From NCBI RefSeq assembly GCF_000165425.1, contig NW_001799031.1, positions 1,153 to 65,152 of the forward strand: DNA of 64,000 nucleotides. Reading direction: 5' to 3'. Positions 1-11,002 of the stretch are shown here, piece after piece. Source of the DNA: Paramecium tetraurelia (taxonomy: Eukaryota > Ciliophora > Oligohymenophorea > Peniculida > Parameciidae). The notes beneath the pieces are model-generated. The model saw only the letters and a program-made list of their open reading frames with translations. It made no database searches and was not told where the DNA came from. Numbering within the stretch: the stretch's first letter is position 1; the number at the start of each line of letters is the position of its first letter. The position numbers and the translations under genes were made by a program.

Positions 1-2
1 AA

Positions 3-68
3 TCCAACAGAGCCTTGAACGAACACTCGCTGCGTGGTAGCAAGTAAAAAAAAGAATAATATTAGTGA
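3..68 (+). CDS. Possible 3' end of a gene entering from the left
   Basis: The first 65 bases are less AT-rich than what follows and read as about 21 codons in frame 3 (S N R A L N E H S L ...) ending at a TGA at 66-68, with in-frame TAA/TAG as Gln. Nothing identifies a family. An alternative frame is also open here, so this is only a guess that a gene from the left ends in this window. Confidence 0.25.
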
Positions 69-539
69 AATATAAAAAATTAATAAATAAGTTAAATATG
101 ATAAAAGTATTACAATATTTAATATAAAATTAATGCGTCGTGGTTTGGTCCTATTAATTTTATTTCAATGGTTGATTTTCATTTTATTATGTTATTTTTT
201 TCAAATTCAATTTTTTTTGTACTCTTTTGATCAGAATAATATATGATTTATTGTGAAATTTAGAATAATTAATTAAACAGATGTTTTATTCTCTGGATTT
301 TCATTTTTTCTTTATACTAATACTCAATTTTATTTCAAATTATCTTTATGCTCATCAAAAAAATAAAAGTAGACTATTTTATATGATGGAAACTTTTAAT
401 TTGAGATTTTGTTAAATAGAAGTTCTGAGATTTTCTCCAATAATTATTAGCCGCCTACAGAAAAAATTATATAAATTAATTTTTTCTTTATAATTCAATA
501 AATAACCTATTTATAAATTTATTTAAACAATTATTATAA
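69..539. other. AT-rich intergenic stretch
   Basis: Very AT-rich sequence with homopolymer runs. I see no convincing coding frame, RNA gene or ordered repeat. Confidence 0.5.
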
Positions 540-960
540 ATGCATTTAATATTTTAGTATTTTCTTTGGAATTGCATTTAAATTAATAAAACATTGGAAT
601 CCTATTAAAACATATTAAAACAATAGGACGATGAATTAGAAAAATAATATCACATTCTTCAAATTTCTGCCAATCAATTTATAAATAGTAATGTCTCAAA
701 AATTTATCTAATATATTAACTTCCTATATGTAAAGCCAATGCAGAATTATTAATATTTCTCAATCAATTCAAACTTTACTTCTTTTACTAAGAATTTTTA
801 GTTTGAAGACAAACTTTTCAGATTAAGATAATAAATTTCAACTATAGTCGTCTCTTATACAAAAATAGAATCATGCAAAGAGCTTCTTAAAAGATGAACA
901 ATAGAAAGGCTAAATCAAATATATAATGTTGTTTATCATTTAAATGAAATAAATTCTTTA
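540..960 (+). pseudogene. Degenerate coding-like stretch
   Basis: From an ATG at 540 a frame runs 88 codons to a TGA at 804-806. A shifted frame continues with plausible coding composition (F E D K L F R L R Q Q ...) to another TGA near 894, and more peptide-like sequence follows directly. The residue mix, with acidic residues and scattered Gln from TAA/TAG, is more gene-like than the surrounding DNA, but no family is recognised and no intron joins the pieces. It could be a decaying gene or simply AT-rich DNA that looks open because only TGA stops translation. Confidence 0.2.
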
Positions 961-975
961 TGAATTTAGAAACTA

Positions 976-2307
976 TCATACATCAAAGTAGTTCTTTAAC
1001 ATTTAAAAAGATGCTTCTGGCTAATCAGTAGAAGTCATATGTCCAGCATTATAAACCACGCAAAAATGTAGTAATTTATAAGACTTAATCGTTCCAGCGG
1101 TTTCTTCCTCTTAAGTTATTGGATTAATAAATTTCCATTAAGTTTTTTTTTGTTTCTTCCATGTTGGCAATTCTTACCACTTTAATAAATTCACCCATTA
1201 TTCAACTCCAGCAAGAGTAACAACTGTATCTAATTAACCTTAATAAACGAAAATTTTAATTTTTTCTTAAAGCAAATATTCTATAGAAGGAAGGACAGAA
1301 ATGCTTTGATCCTCTGCAAATGCAGCATAAATATCTTGATTACATGAATTAAAAGTAATATTTGTAGGAAGATCAAATTATTCTTTGTGGTTATTAATAA
1401 AATCTTCATATTACACTCCAACATCAGTATTATAAAATTGAATATTATATCTAAAATTTGGTCCAATAATCTCGTTAAACATTATTTCTGCGTCCCTTAT
1501 AGCAATATATCTATCAAACTCTTTATTTTCAGCAGCTTCTAATGCTTCAATCCCAGATTTCATCATTTTGCCATATTAGTACTAGTCTATGACACCATAA
1601 CTTAGTAATTATGGAACCGTAGGTGTAACTTAGACTTTAGGATGTGACCATGCTCCTCCAATTCCAATTCCAACTAAATTTATTTTAGTTTGTTTCTTTA
1701 TTTTTTCTGCTAAAACAGGAATATAATGGCCAGCATAACTTTCTCCCCAAATATGCATTCTTGCATTTGCCAGTTCTTTATTCAATTCAAAAAATTAAGC
1801 CAATAATTCAATAACATAATCAGCTGCATCCCAACTGCTATTCATCATTTGATCTCTAGTCCAATAACTCATCCCTACAGAAAAAGGTTAATCTAAGTAC
1901 AGAAGATGAGCTTGCTTATTCCAAGATGTTTTCTAAGTATTTATAGATTAATACCCTTGCATGTAATTTTTAGTCATCATCGACTAAAATTGGCCCATTT
2001 TCATTAAAATTACTATCCTAAGAAGAGCATCCTGGACCTCCATAAATCCAAACAATTAACTCATCAGTTGGCTTTACATCACTCTTTCTAGTTGTTGCTT
2101 CTTTCAAATATAGCGAATAAAATAATCTATTTTCTGATTTTGTTAAATCTCCAACACTTGCATATCCTGTTTCAATGTAATAATCGACTGAAGGCAGAAG
2201 GTTTTTATAGAAATCTAATTGATCATAATTATACTTGTTTGATCTTTAGAGTAGATCACGCATTGGCCGAGTGAGATCAAAACAACTAATTCCACAAAAA
2301 ATAACAT
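976..2307 (-). CDS. Serine carboxypeptidase, S10 family
   Basis: Secretory or lysosomal exopeptidase that removes C-terminal residues. The deduced protein is 429 residues, close to the family's usual 420-480. The ATG at 2307 opens a hydrophobic signal peptide ([16 protein letters not shown]). The oxyanion and active-site motifs are clear: GGPGCSS near residue 83, catalytic Ser in GESYAG near 176, an Asp in GQLDTVV near 346 and the catalytic His in NAGHM near 409. Two short introns are needed: 2215-2234 (20 nt) and 1933-1954 (22 nt), both GTA...TAG on the minus strand. The stop is TGA at 976-978, and several Gln codons are TAA/TAG. All three members of the triad are present, so an active enzyme is likely. 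Confidence 0.93.
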
Positions 2308-2673
2308 AAGTAATATGAAAAGATTTTATTCTTAAAAATTTATACACTATACAATTACCTAAGGCATATCGTCATCTTAAAAATAATGGAGAATAGAAAC
2401 TAATGTAAATTCTATTAAATGTATATTATATTTAAATTAAAAAGGTCTTCATAACAGATAAAAATTATAATATTAAGGATAGTTACCATTGTATTAAGAT
2501 TAAATTTAAACTTTTATTTGTAATTACTATTAGAGCATCTTAATATTAAGTGCAAAAGTGATTGCTAAAATTACAAAAATTAATTTGCAATACTTAATTA
2601 AATACTGCACTATTTATGAAATATTGAACATTTTATTTAAAGAAAAGAATTGCTTAATTTTTATATAATTTAT

Positions 2674-3815
2674 GAATATTGCATACACAACTAAATTGGG
2701 TGGTATGGAATCAAATTGGATAATAATAAAAATAGGGACTTGTGAATGATAAACTTTAAACGAAATTGCAATTACAATTACAATGGAGAAATTTTGTTTT
2801 AGATTTTAGAAGTAATAAAACAGTTTATGAAATAGAAGATTCAATATCAAGGCTAAGCAGCAATCTTGATTAATTTAAGTCTTTTTCAAATCTCTAATTT
2901 TAATAGAAAAATGTTTTGTCTTGCTTAGAGTATTACTCTAAAATAGGTTTCGATATTTTTTGATATTTTCTAAAAATGAAGGAAATACAATATGAAATTC
3001 GATCAAATCGTATTAGCCGAACATTCAAAATTACTAAAGCATAGTTTAAAATAATTCAAATTAAAAAGGAGTCTAAATTTTGAAAGTAGGATCTATTTAT
3101 TATTAAATTAACTTACATTTTAATCAATGTATAATGTGAGTTTTTTTATTAATTTTTGAATTCGTCAACGAGAATGATTTCCTTAGGAATAATGTATTTC
3201 TGAAATTTGTTATTGAAACTTTAAAGATTTTGCAGTCATACAAATTTATTTATTCAATCTATCTTATTTACAATTTTAATAGAAACAGACGATATACTGT
3301 GACCAAACACAAATAGTTATACAATTTTTGTTACTTTTTCCATTATGAAATGAAATCTCTCAATACTATCTCTCAACACAACATATTTTATGCTGTGATT
3401 ATATTTGCCTCTAAGAGAAAGATTTTGTGATATTGAAAAGAAGGGAATAAAGTGAATATTAGGTAAGTTTAGATAAAATTGAAATATCAGTCCCTTGTTT
3501 GTTTGCTAATTGGAATTGATTTGAATTAAATTATGAATAGTAATCTTAAAAATTTTAAATTGAAATATAATTGAAAATTTGACTGAATTTTGGGTATCGG
3601 CCTAATTTTGAAATAAATATTAATTTTTAAAAGATGCTAATTATTTGTAAGGAATCTACATTTTAATATTACTCCTTGATGGTATTTTTATGTATCATGA
3701 AAATAAAGTAGAAATTACGAAATCTCAAATAAAAAGGAAACTCTTACATGTGAATTTGTGATTAAAAATTCCATCCACCTAGAAATAATATTTTTGTGAG
3801 AATCATAATAAATAT
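2674..3815 (+). pseudogene. Possible decayed gene, no intact frame
   Basis: Peptide-like sequence follows one frame for several hundred bases (for example VYEIEDSISRLSSN and MKEIQYEIRSNR) but is cut by in-frame TGA at 2961-2963 and 3081-3083, with further TGA-limited pieces to about 3815. No short GTA...TAG intron removes these stops. The pieces are richer in Asp, Glu and Arg than neutral AT-rich DNA would give, which suggests old coding sequence. No family is recognised, and the alternative is plain intergenic DNA. Confidence 0.25.
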
Positions 3816-3836
3816 TATAATTATTTTTAATAGAAA

Positions 3837-6009
3837 ATGGATTAAACATAGGAATTTATTCTTCGTTCTTCTATGACTCGTTCAAAAAAGGAGTTTTTGG
3901 ATCATATTAAAGAAAGAAAAATCTATTTCCCCCCCAATTTAGAATCCAGACTTTTGCAATGGAATTGCTACCCATTAATAAATTTTAATTTAGAGGAATT
4001 AGAAGTTAGTTTTGGAGTTTTCTTCTTTTAGATTTTAAAACTATCTTAAAATTAGACAGTGAGGGATGCATTTTAAGAATAACTAAAATTTTAGTTAAAA
4101 GATTTGCAGCAAGAAAATTTCAAGAATATTTGTCTTTGGGTATTTTAGAGATAATCATTAACCCCTTTTCCTCAAAGTAATGAGTTCAAAAGACTTGGTG
4201 ATTGCTTTAAAGAAAGTTTTATTTATGAAAAGCATATTTCAGATAAGCCTCCTTCCTATTATAAAAGTTAAAATGGCACTTAAGTTTCCGAAATAAGTGA
4301 ATAAGAAGTAAAATATCGAATTGTATTATATACACATAAAGATGAAAAAGGAGAAACACGTTATATCATATTTTCAACAAACAATGATATTAGAAGATTG
4401 TTTCCAATATAAAATTAAATTTTTATTCCAAAAAATAACTTAAATTAAAATCAATAACCTTAACCTTCCTTGAATTTCAATTCTAATAACCAAAAATTTG
4501 TATTAACAATTTAAGAATAAACTAATATCTAAGGGGAGTTAAAGGGAACAAATATTTAACCTTCAAATGGGTAACCAAAATAGTCATCGATAAAGAACAG
4601 CCCTCTTTTTCCAAATGGGGTTATCTAATAATAATCACAATAATAATAATAATAATAATAACAACAACACTAGTAATAGTAATTCTAATAATACTAACCA
4701 TAATAATACTAACCATAATAATACTAACCATATTAATACTAACCATATTAATACTAATAATAATAACCGTAATAATACTAATACTAATAACCATAATAAT
4801 AATAATAATTTTAGCAATAATAGAAATTATAAACAAATTATACTAATAGTAATACTAATGCTAATATTTTAACCAATAGTTTTATTAATTTTAATTATAT
4901 TAATGCAAATACTAATAACATGAATCTTTAATAAAACGGAAATGTATTATTTTCTTAAATGAAGGTAATACCAAAATTAAATAATGGAATTTTCGCATCA
5001 ACAGAAACAATATTATAGTTTCAAGATAAATTAAAAACTCCAATTTTTCATTCATCTTCACTTCCTTGTAATTCAAGTTAATAGAACGTATCAGAACAAC
5101 AAGAGACAGAAGAAATAGATGTGCTTTCTACATAACAGATTAATCAACTTTCATAAATTAAAAAAGATAATGAGGTGCCAATACAATCCAGAATTTAGAC
5201 TAACTGCTAGCTGAAGCGATAAGAATCTGAAGAATGCTAAATATGCACTATGAATTATTAATAAGATTCAAATGAAGCCTTAAAGACTCCTTGCTGCTTT
5301 CGGATAGTTCATGCTGATTGCTATAAACAAAGTTTATAATAAAAGGCAATATAACATATGAATTTTGACCTAATCACTTGTTACTCTTGTATGCAATCAT
5401 TAAAAGGCTATAATGAATTTTTAAAAACAAATATTTCTATTTCACTTTATGGTGAAATTGTAAAAAGGAAATTATTAGCAGAAATTCCTCTCAAATGTTG
5501 TAAATGTTAACTGCCAATTAAAGCTAGCAAAGAGATTCTAAGTAAATAGGTAAAGCTAGAATGTTTATAATGCAATACGATGCTTTGTAGTTTGTGTCGT
5601 CAAGAATATCATGGCGAAAACTAATATGTAAATGTTATAATTATAAAAGAATTAATCCTGTCCAAGTCTATTAATCGATATTTAAAAGGCATTTTTGAAT
5701 ATGCCAATTCTTGTTTGTCCTTTTTGTCTGCTACTTCAAACAAAGGATGATAGATGCAATCATGTGAAATGTTTCAGTTGCTAGAAAGAATTATGTTCAG
5801 CTTGTTCTGTGGATCGAATTCCAATATTGGCTCATGGAAATCATTATCACAGAGAAGGATGTCCTGACTATAAGCAATGGGAACTCAATGATAAAGTAGT
5901 TAAAAAAAAAGAATTCGATAAAAAAAAGTGTTAAAGATGTTAGGAATCAGGTAAACCTTGTGAATATCCAATGAGTTTGTAAGAGTACAAGAAATAAATA
6001 CAGTTTTGA
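3837..6009 (+). CDS. RBR-type E3 ubiquitin ligase with long Gln tract
   Basis: A RING-IBR-RING2 protein that would pass ubiquitin through a RING2 cysteine. It has about 716 residues: an N-terminal region of unknown fold, a Gln/Tyr/Pro tract (residues about 262-332), RING1 near 465-520 (CQIC ... CYSC with a central HADC), an IBR near 545-595 (CCKC, CLQC, CSLC then His) and RING2 from about 618 (CPFC ... CNHVKC ... CSAC). The C-terminal part is out of frame unless a 22-nt intron at 5628-5649 is removed. That intron begins GTAAAT but ends AAAG, a pattern seen in several other genes here; a one-base indel is the alternative. The likely RING2 catalytic Cys lies in the CSAC group. Substrates are unknown. 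Confidence 0.82.
4627..4830 (+). repeat. TAA-rich tandem repeat encoding poly-Gln/QQYQP
   Basis: Inside the RBR gene a run of TAA trinucleotides is followed by five copies of a 15-bp unit (TAATAATACTAACCA three times, then TATTAATACTAACCA twice). In frame with the gene this reads Q-rich blocks and QQYQP/YQYQP units. The tract is coding in the ciliate code and would be wall-to-wall stops in the standard code. Confidence 0.85.
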
Positions 6010-6021
6010 TGCGAAACAATC

Positions 6022-7150
6022 TCAATTTTATTACCATAAAATAATATTTTTAAATTAACAATATTGTCTAATTATTTTCAAAAATTTTGAAGACGCTTTT
6101 ACATATCTTCTTCTAAATTTGTTAAATAATTCCCTAACTCTTCTCCAAATCCAAACCAATATCCCATACACCAACATATATATGCCTATCTTGCCTATTA
6201 ATTTATATATGTTAATTACATGATCAAATATTGGATTAAGATCAATTCTAATCAAAAATTTGTTATTTTCTAGTACTTTGTGGAATTGTTTTAGTCGACT
6301 GCTTAAAATTGGAGCATTAGTTATTGAATCGGAACATTTATCTAATGCATTTGTATAATGATTTAGTGCGAGCCAAATTTATTTATGAAAACAAAAAGTG
6401 TATGGTATATACATATATTCTTATACCTGATATGAGAAATCATCAAAGTAAATAACAATTTAATCAGCACCCTCTAAGCATCTCTTTAGCTAATCTTTAG
6501 TAATTTACGATTGATCTTTAATGGAAAATTAAAACCCGTTAAAAACTTGTAAAGCCACATTCATATCTTGAAATATAGAGCTTAAATTAACAATTTTCAT
6601 TTATATTTTAAAGAACATTTAACCGACCTCATACCCATACTACTGATACTATTTGTCTTAGAATAAATTGAATTAGTCACCTATTATATTCAAATGCGAG
6701 TTTACTAAAAAATGATGATTCGAAAAGTAAATCAATTATCTGCCTCCATTATTCATCTATTTAGCATACAATAGTATTTTTTAATTTTAACCTCAAATTG
6801 TTGAAATAACTTATTAACCATTATAACTAGGCACTTTATTTGGATAGATCCTTGTTTAAGTCTACCTTAATCGATTCTATAACTTTTCCAAATGCATTCC
6901 CAAGTTCATACCATCCTGCTTGCAATTAGTCTTAATGCTGCTTATTTGATAATTCAACAGATTTAGAAATATTAGCTAAGAAACCATCGCAATCTAAATT
7001 TTCCATGTAATTGATTTCATTTGTTTAATACATTAAACCTAAGCCAGCAAATATACTTTTTATAATTAAACTGCATTTTTCTTAATTTGAATACTAAGCC
7101 TTGACATCCTGAAGAATTAATAGAGTAATAATTAAGCAAACTTTATTCAT
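6022..7150 (-). CDS. Orphan secreted/membrane protein
   Basis: I do not recognise the family. The 367-residue protein starts with a clear signal peptide (MNKVCLIITLLILQDVKAQ) and has one strong hydrophobic segment near the C-terminus (around GIYMLVYGILVWIW), followed by a basic tail rich in Arg and Lys. The predicted topology is a large extracellular or lumenal part, one transmembrane helix and a short basic cytoplasmic end. One 25-nt GTA...TAG intron falls about 40% into the coding sequence and corrects the frame. It is convergent with the RBR gene, with 12 bp between the stop codons. The extracellular part has few cysteines and no repeats I can see. Confidence 0.72.
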
Positions 7151-7301
7151 TTAATAAAATTATCAATCAAAGAAAAAAATTATTAATCAGTGTTTATAGG
7201 ATTAATAAAAGCAAGTTCTCAGTATATATAAATGATATATGGCATCTAAAAATAATTGATTATAAAGAAGATATTATTTAAGTAAATAAATTAATCTTAT
7301 A

Positions 7302-9257
7302 ATGATTTATAAACCTGACTTATTAAAATAAGAAAAGTAGATAGATAGAACAATTAAAAATTTAATCTATGAGGGAATTAATTATTAAGTTTATGAAAAT
7401 AACAGTGGTCATCTTATAAAGTAATATAAATTTGAAAATGTTTATGAGCTTAATGAATTGATTAAAACTTTAGAATTGGAATTGTATTTAAGTAAGTAAA
7501 CTGACATTCTTTATGCTCCCCAATATTATTATGTAGAAGAAAACACTACGATTTATATTCAATATTAATTATTTAATAATTTGCTGAAATAAGTGATATA
7601 ATAAAATTAAAGCGAAACACTAAAATAAAAGGAGGATTAAGAATTATATAATGAATTGATTGATGATGATGAAAAAATTTATGAAGTAAACCCTTAGGAT
7701 TATGCAAAAGAATTGCAGATCAAAACATAGAATCTTAAAGTAACTTAGAATTTAATAAACACTATCATAAAATTATATGAATTGGAATTAAATGGTTTTA
7801 TGATTAAAAACATAAAGCCAACCAATATTATCTATAATATTGAGAATTTGTAATTTATGGATAATTTTTTGCAAAGCATCAAATTTGAAGTTAGTTTAGA
7901 AGAGTATCTGATCCTAGATTTCGTAAAACAATAATACTAAAGTAATAATTAGAGCTTAAAAAATCTTGGTAGATGCTACATGCAATTATTCTTATTAATT
8001 GAGATTGAAGATTAACAAGAAACAGAGTATTTAGAACTAATCAATAAATATTATGGTTCTAAAATCTATAATTTACTCAGAATAATGATACAAAGCGATT
8101 ATAAATATTTTACTTCGATAATGCAATCTCAAGAGTTTGTGGAGTTAATTACTCCACTCAATATACTTGATAATAAGCAGCTATTTATTTAATTTTTTGA
8201 AAAAAAATAGTAGAAGAAAGATGAGATTTGGGAAAGGATAAAAAAGAATTTTGAGGTAGATTAATAATAACAGATTTGGTAAAAGTATTAAAAGTCTAAT
8301 TTGTAATTCATGATAAAAGAAAAAGAAATCGCTAAATATAGAGTAGAGTACAAAGTTTCTAATATTAATACGCATAAACTTGAGTATGATATTACGGATA
8401 TTGTGATAATTAATCAGCAGATTAATCAGAATTATGAAAGAGCCATCCTCCTAACAACTATTTAAGGAAAAATAATTGTGCATTCTAATGCAACTTTATT
8501 AAACATATTCTAATGCAGTCCTAAATCATTAAGATCAGCAATCAAATTCAAATTTGAGAACAATATATATGTCGCAATAGCAGGGGACGATAAAATTATT
8601 TACGTTTATAACTAGAATGAGCTTTAGAATTCATATCCAAAGATATTTTGTTAAATAGCCAATGAAACAACAAAGTAAATTTATTCATTGCTCTCTTATG
8701 ATAAGTTTTTGATATTTGGTGATGAAGTGGGATCAATTTATATTTATAAGAATTGGACATTTAGTACTAATTTAAGTGCTCATTCAAAAAGATGTAATAA
8801 ACTTTATTATTTTAATAATTAATTAATCAGTGTTTCTCATGATCAAACAATTAAAATTTGGGACAGTTTTAATTTTTTAATCAAACATATAATTACTGGA
8901 CACACAGCAAATATATTAAATTTATTTATCTTTGATAATTATATCTATTCATTCTCAGAAGATAAGATGATTAGATTTATTCAATTTAACAATACAATAT
9001 AAAAATATGATTTTGTCTACTAGACCAAGTTTGATTCTGCAATACAATCTTGCATATAGTATAATGAACAGATAATGATATTTGGAAATAAAGCTGGTTA
9101 ATTAATAGTTTACAATATAAAAGATAGAATTATTTTGCATACACATAAAGTTCATTTGAATACCATATTAGCCATCTATTGGATTTCTCATTCTCAAGGT
9201 TAATTTATAACCATAGGATAAGACAAGATATTTAGAATTAATGCAATCTAAAACTGA
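7302..9257 (+). CDS. Protein-kinase-like domain fused to WD40 repeats
   Basis: A single-exon gene of 651 codons. The first 300 residues resemble a badly eroded protein kinase: a start such as IYEGINYQVYENNSG, and near residue 168 a stretch IKNIKPTNIIYN that matches the catalytic-loop pattern HRDLKPxNI but lacks the catalytic HRD Asp. No VAIK lysine or DFG is evident, so it is probably a pseudokinase. From about residue 390 there are WD40-like blades, including the typical SHDQTIKIWD and repeated 'GxDKIxRI' endings. WD40 propellers are protein-binding platforms, so I infer a scaffold role. The kinase relationship is weak pattern matching; the WD40 call is firmer. Confidence 0.72.
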
Positions 9258-9275
9258 CAAATTAATATATGTACT

Positions 9276-9760
9276 AAGTTATCATCTTAAAATTTAATGT
9301 ATAAAATATTTCTAAAAACTTCTAGTTGAAATATTATGATTCTTTTTCTTACTTTCTCTTCAAGAAGAATAATAGTCAATATTACTGTAAAAAATCGTAG
9401 ATTCAATCTATATAAAATAATAAAATTTCAAAACTTCAAATGAAATTTTTTAGAAATAGTTGTTATAATCAAAAAGAACTACATTTTTGAGAAAAGGATG
9501 TAAAATTTGAAGAAATTAATTTCAATCCAACATATTGTTATTAATAGATTGATAGATTTATGGAATGAAGATCAGTCAATCTTGAGAATCAGTGTAATGA
9601 GATTAATTCATAAAAAGAGGAAGATTTTTATTCTTATAAAAGATTAGTGTAATTTTTGAGCGGTCAATAAACATTAATTTAAATGTTTTTTCTTCTATTC
9701 TATAACTTAACAATCTATTTCTAATAGTTTATCCTAAGTTTATTTTAACATCTGTAACTC
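9276..9760 (+). pseudogene. TGA-interrupted coding-like frame
   Basis: One reading frame carries gene-like sequence for about 160 codons (for example EKDVKFEEINFNPTYCYQQ and NSQKEEDFYSYKRLVQ) but has two in-frame TGAs, near 9491 and 9565. No 20-30 nt intron fits around either. A second frame across the same bases is also partly open. Most likely a relic; translational readthrough is a remote alternative. Confidence 0.25.
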
Positions 9761-10085
9761 ATTAATTGTGAATATAAATATTAATTATGACCATCTAAAT
9801 TCGTAGTTGAGATTCAATATTTAACTTTATAAAATAGATGTAAGATGTATTTAAAATTAATTTTTAGTATATAGTTTAGTTAATCATAATTAAAGAACTT
9901 AACCTTACCTAATGTATATGCTTTGATTAGATCCCTAAATTATAATTACTAAGTTTATAATTATCAAAAAAAAAGAAATAATTTTCTGTTGGTAGAATAT
10001 TAAATCAAATATTAAAATTTTGAAAGTTGTAACGATTTTAAAAATAAATAATTTGTTTGAAAAAGTTATTTAAATAAAATAACAA
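9761..10085. other. AT-rich intergenic stretch
   Basis: No coding frame, repeat or structured RNA that I can support. It holds the 3' side of the coiled-coil gene that follows. Confidence 0.5.
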
Positions 10086-10937
10086 TCAATTTTTTTAAGC
10101 TATTATTCTTTTGATTAGAAATTGAATTTAACTGACAATGTCTTATGGTTGTACATTGAGAATTTATGAACATGTTTCCACAATGACTGTGGCTTACATC
10201 TTTTTTAGATTCATATATTCTGTGCATATACCTTTTATCCAATGCCAGCAATCTCTCAATTAAGGTTTTGAATGTTCAAATATATCCTTTGGTGTTAATT
10301 TAACAACTAAGTCTTATACGCATCCGATAAACTTGTCTTGCTTAATGCATTTTTATTATAATCTATGAACCTCTTGAATAACATTTTCTGTTTTCAACAT
10401 GTCAGCCAATTCTTCGAAAATTCGTTTCCAACAATTCTGATCATCATATTTAGACCTAGTCCTTTTTCTACTATAATCTTAAGTTTAATCTTATTCATAT
10501 GTGATATCCAATAAAGTAGAATGAATGGATTTATTTCTAAGATGCTTTTGCTATGATAAGTTATCAATGGTAGCTTCTAATTCTTGAATCTTATATATGA
10601 GCAAATCTCTTTATTGAGTAAGCTCCTCAATTATTTGCATCATATTTTATTTTGTTTTACTCAATTCATCTTGAAGGAAGTTGATTTGTTATCGTAACTA
10701 TTCACAGTCATCTTCTTATGATTCAGTCAATTGCAATACATCTGAAGAAGACGATAGATACTTGCGATCGTCTTCGTTATTTTTTTGAATTATTTTCAAA
10801 TTATCTTTGTAACACTAGAGTTTCCTTTATATAAGTTAATAGTCTTATTAATCTTCTTCTTATGTATTAAGAGTACAAACTGAAGGAATCAATTGGCTGG
10901 GATGTGAATATTGCTATTATTGTTGTTATTTATACAT
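10086..10937 (-). CDS. Coiled-coil protein of unknown function
   Basis: The 283-residue protein has no recognised domain. It opens with MYK and six glutamines (TAA/CAA/TAG codons). A serine-rich turn (YLSSSSDVLQL) is followed by a heptad-like coiled coil (residues about 95-150, around LRQQINFLQDELSKTKQ and IYKIQELEATIDNL). The C-terminal half is globular with a CWKRIFEELADML helix. No intron is needed. The start at 10937 was chosen as the first Met after the stop of the upstream SPAG6 gene (TGA at 11003), leaving a 65-bp spacer; the frame stays open further upstream. Context beside a ciliary gene gives no functional proof. Confidence 0.62.
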
Positions 10938-11002
10938 AAATGAATTTTAATTATGTTGCTAACTTGTAATTTAATATATATTTGGATTAATATTATAAAT
11001 GT

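Noticed and set aside
4615-4872. Asn-rich and Ile/Leu-rich short frames on both strands over the TAA repeat
   Set aside because: They are shadows of the Gln-rich tract of the RBR gene in other frames; low-complexity repeats stay open in every frame.
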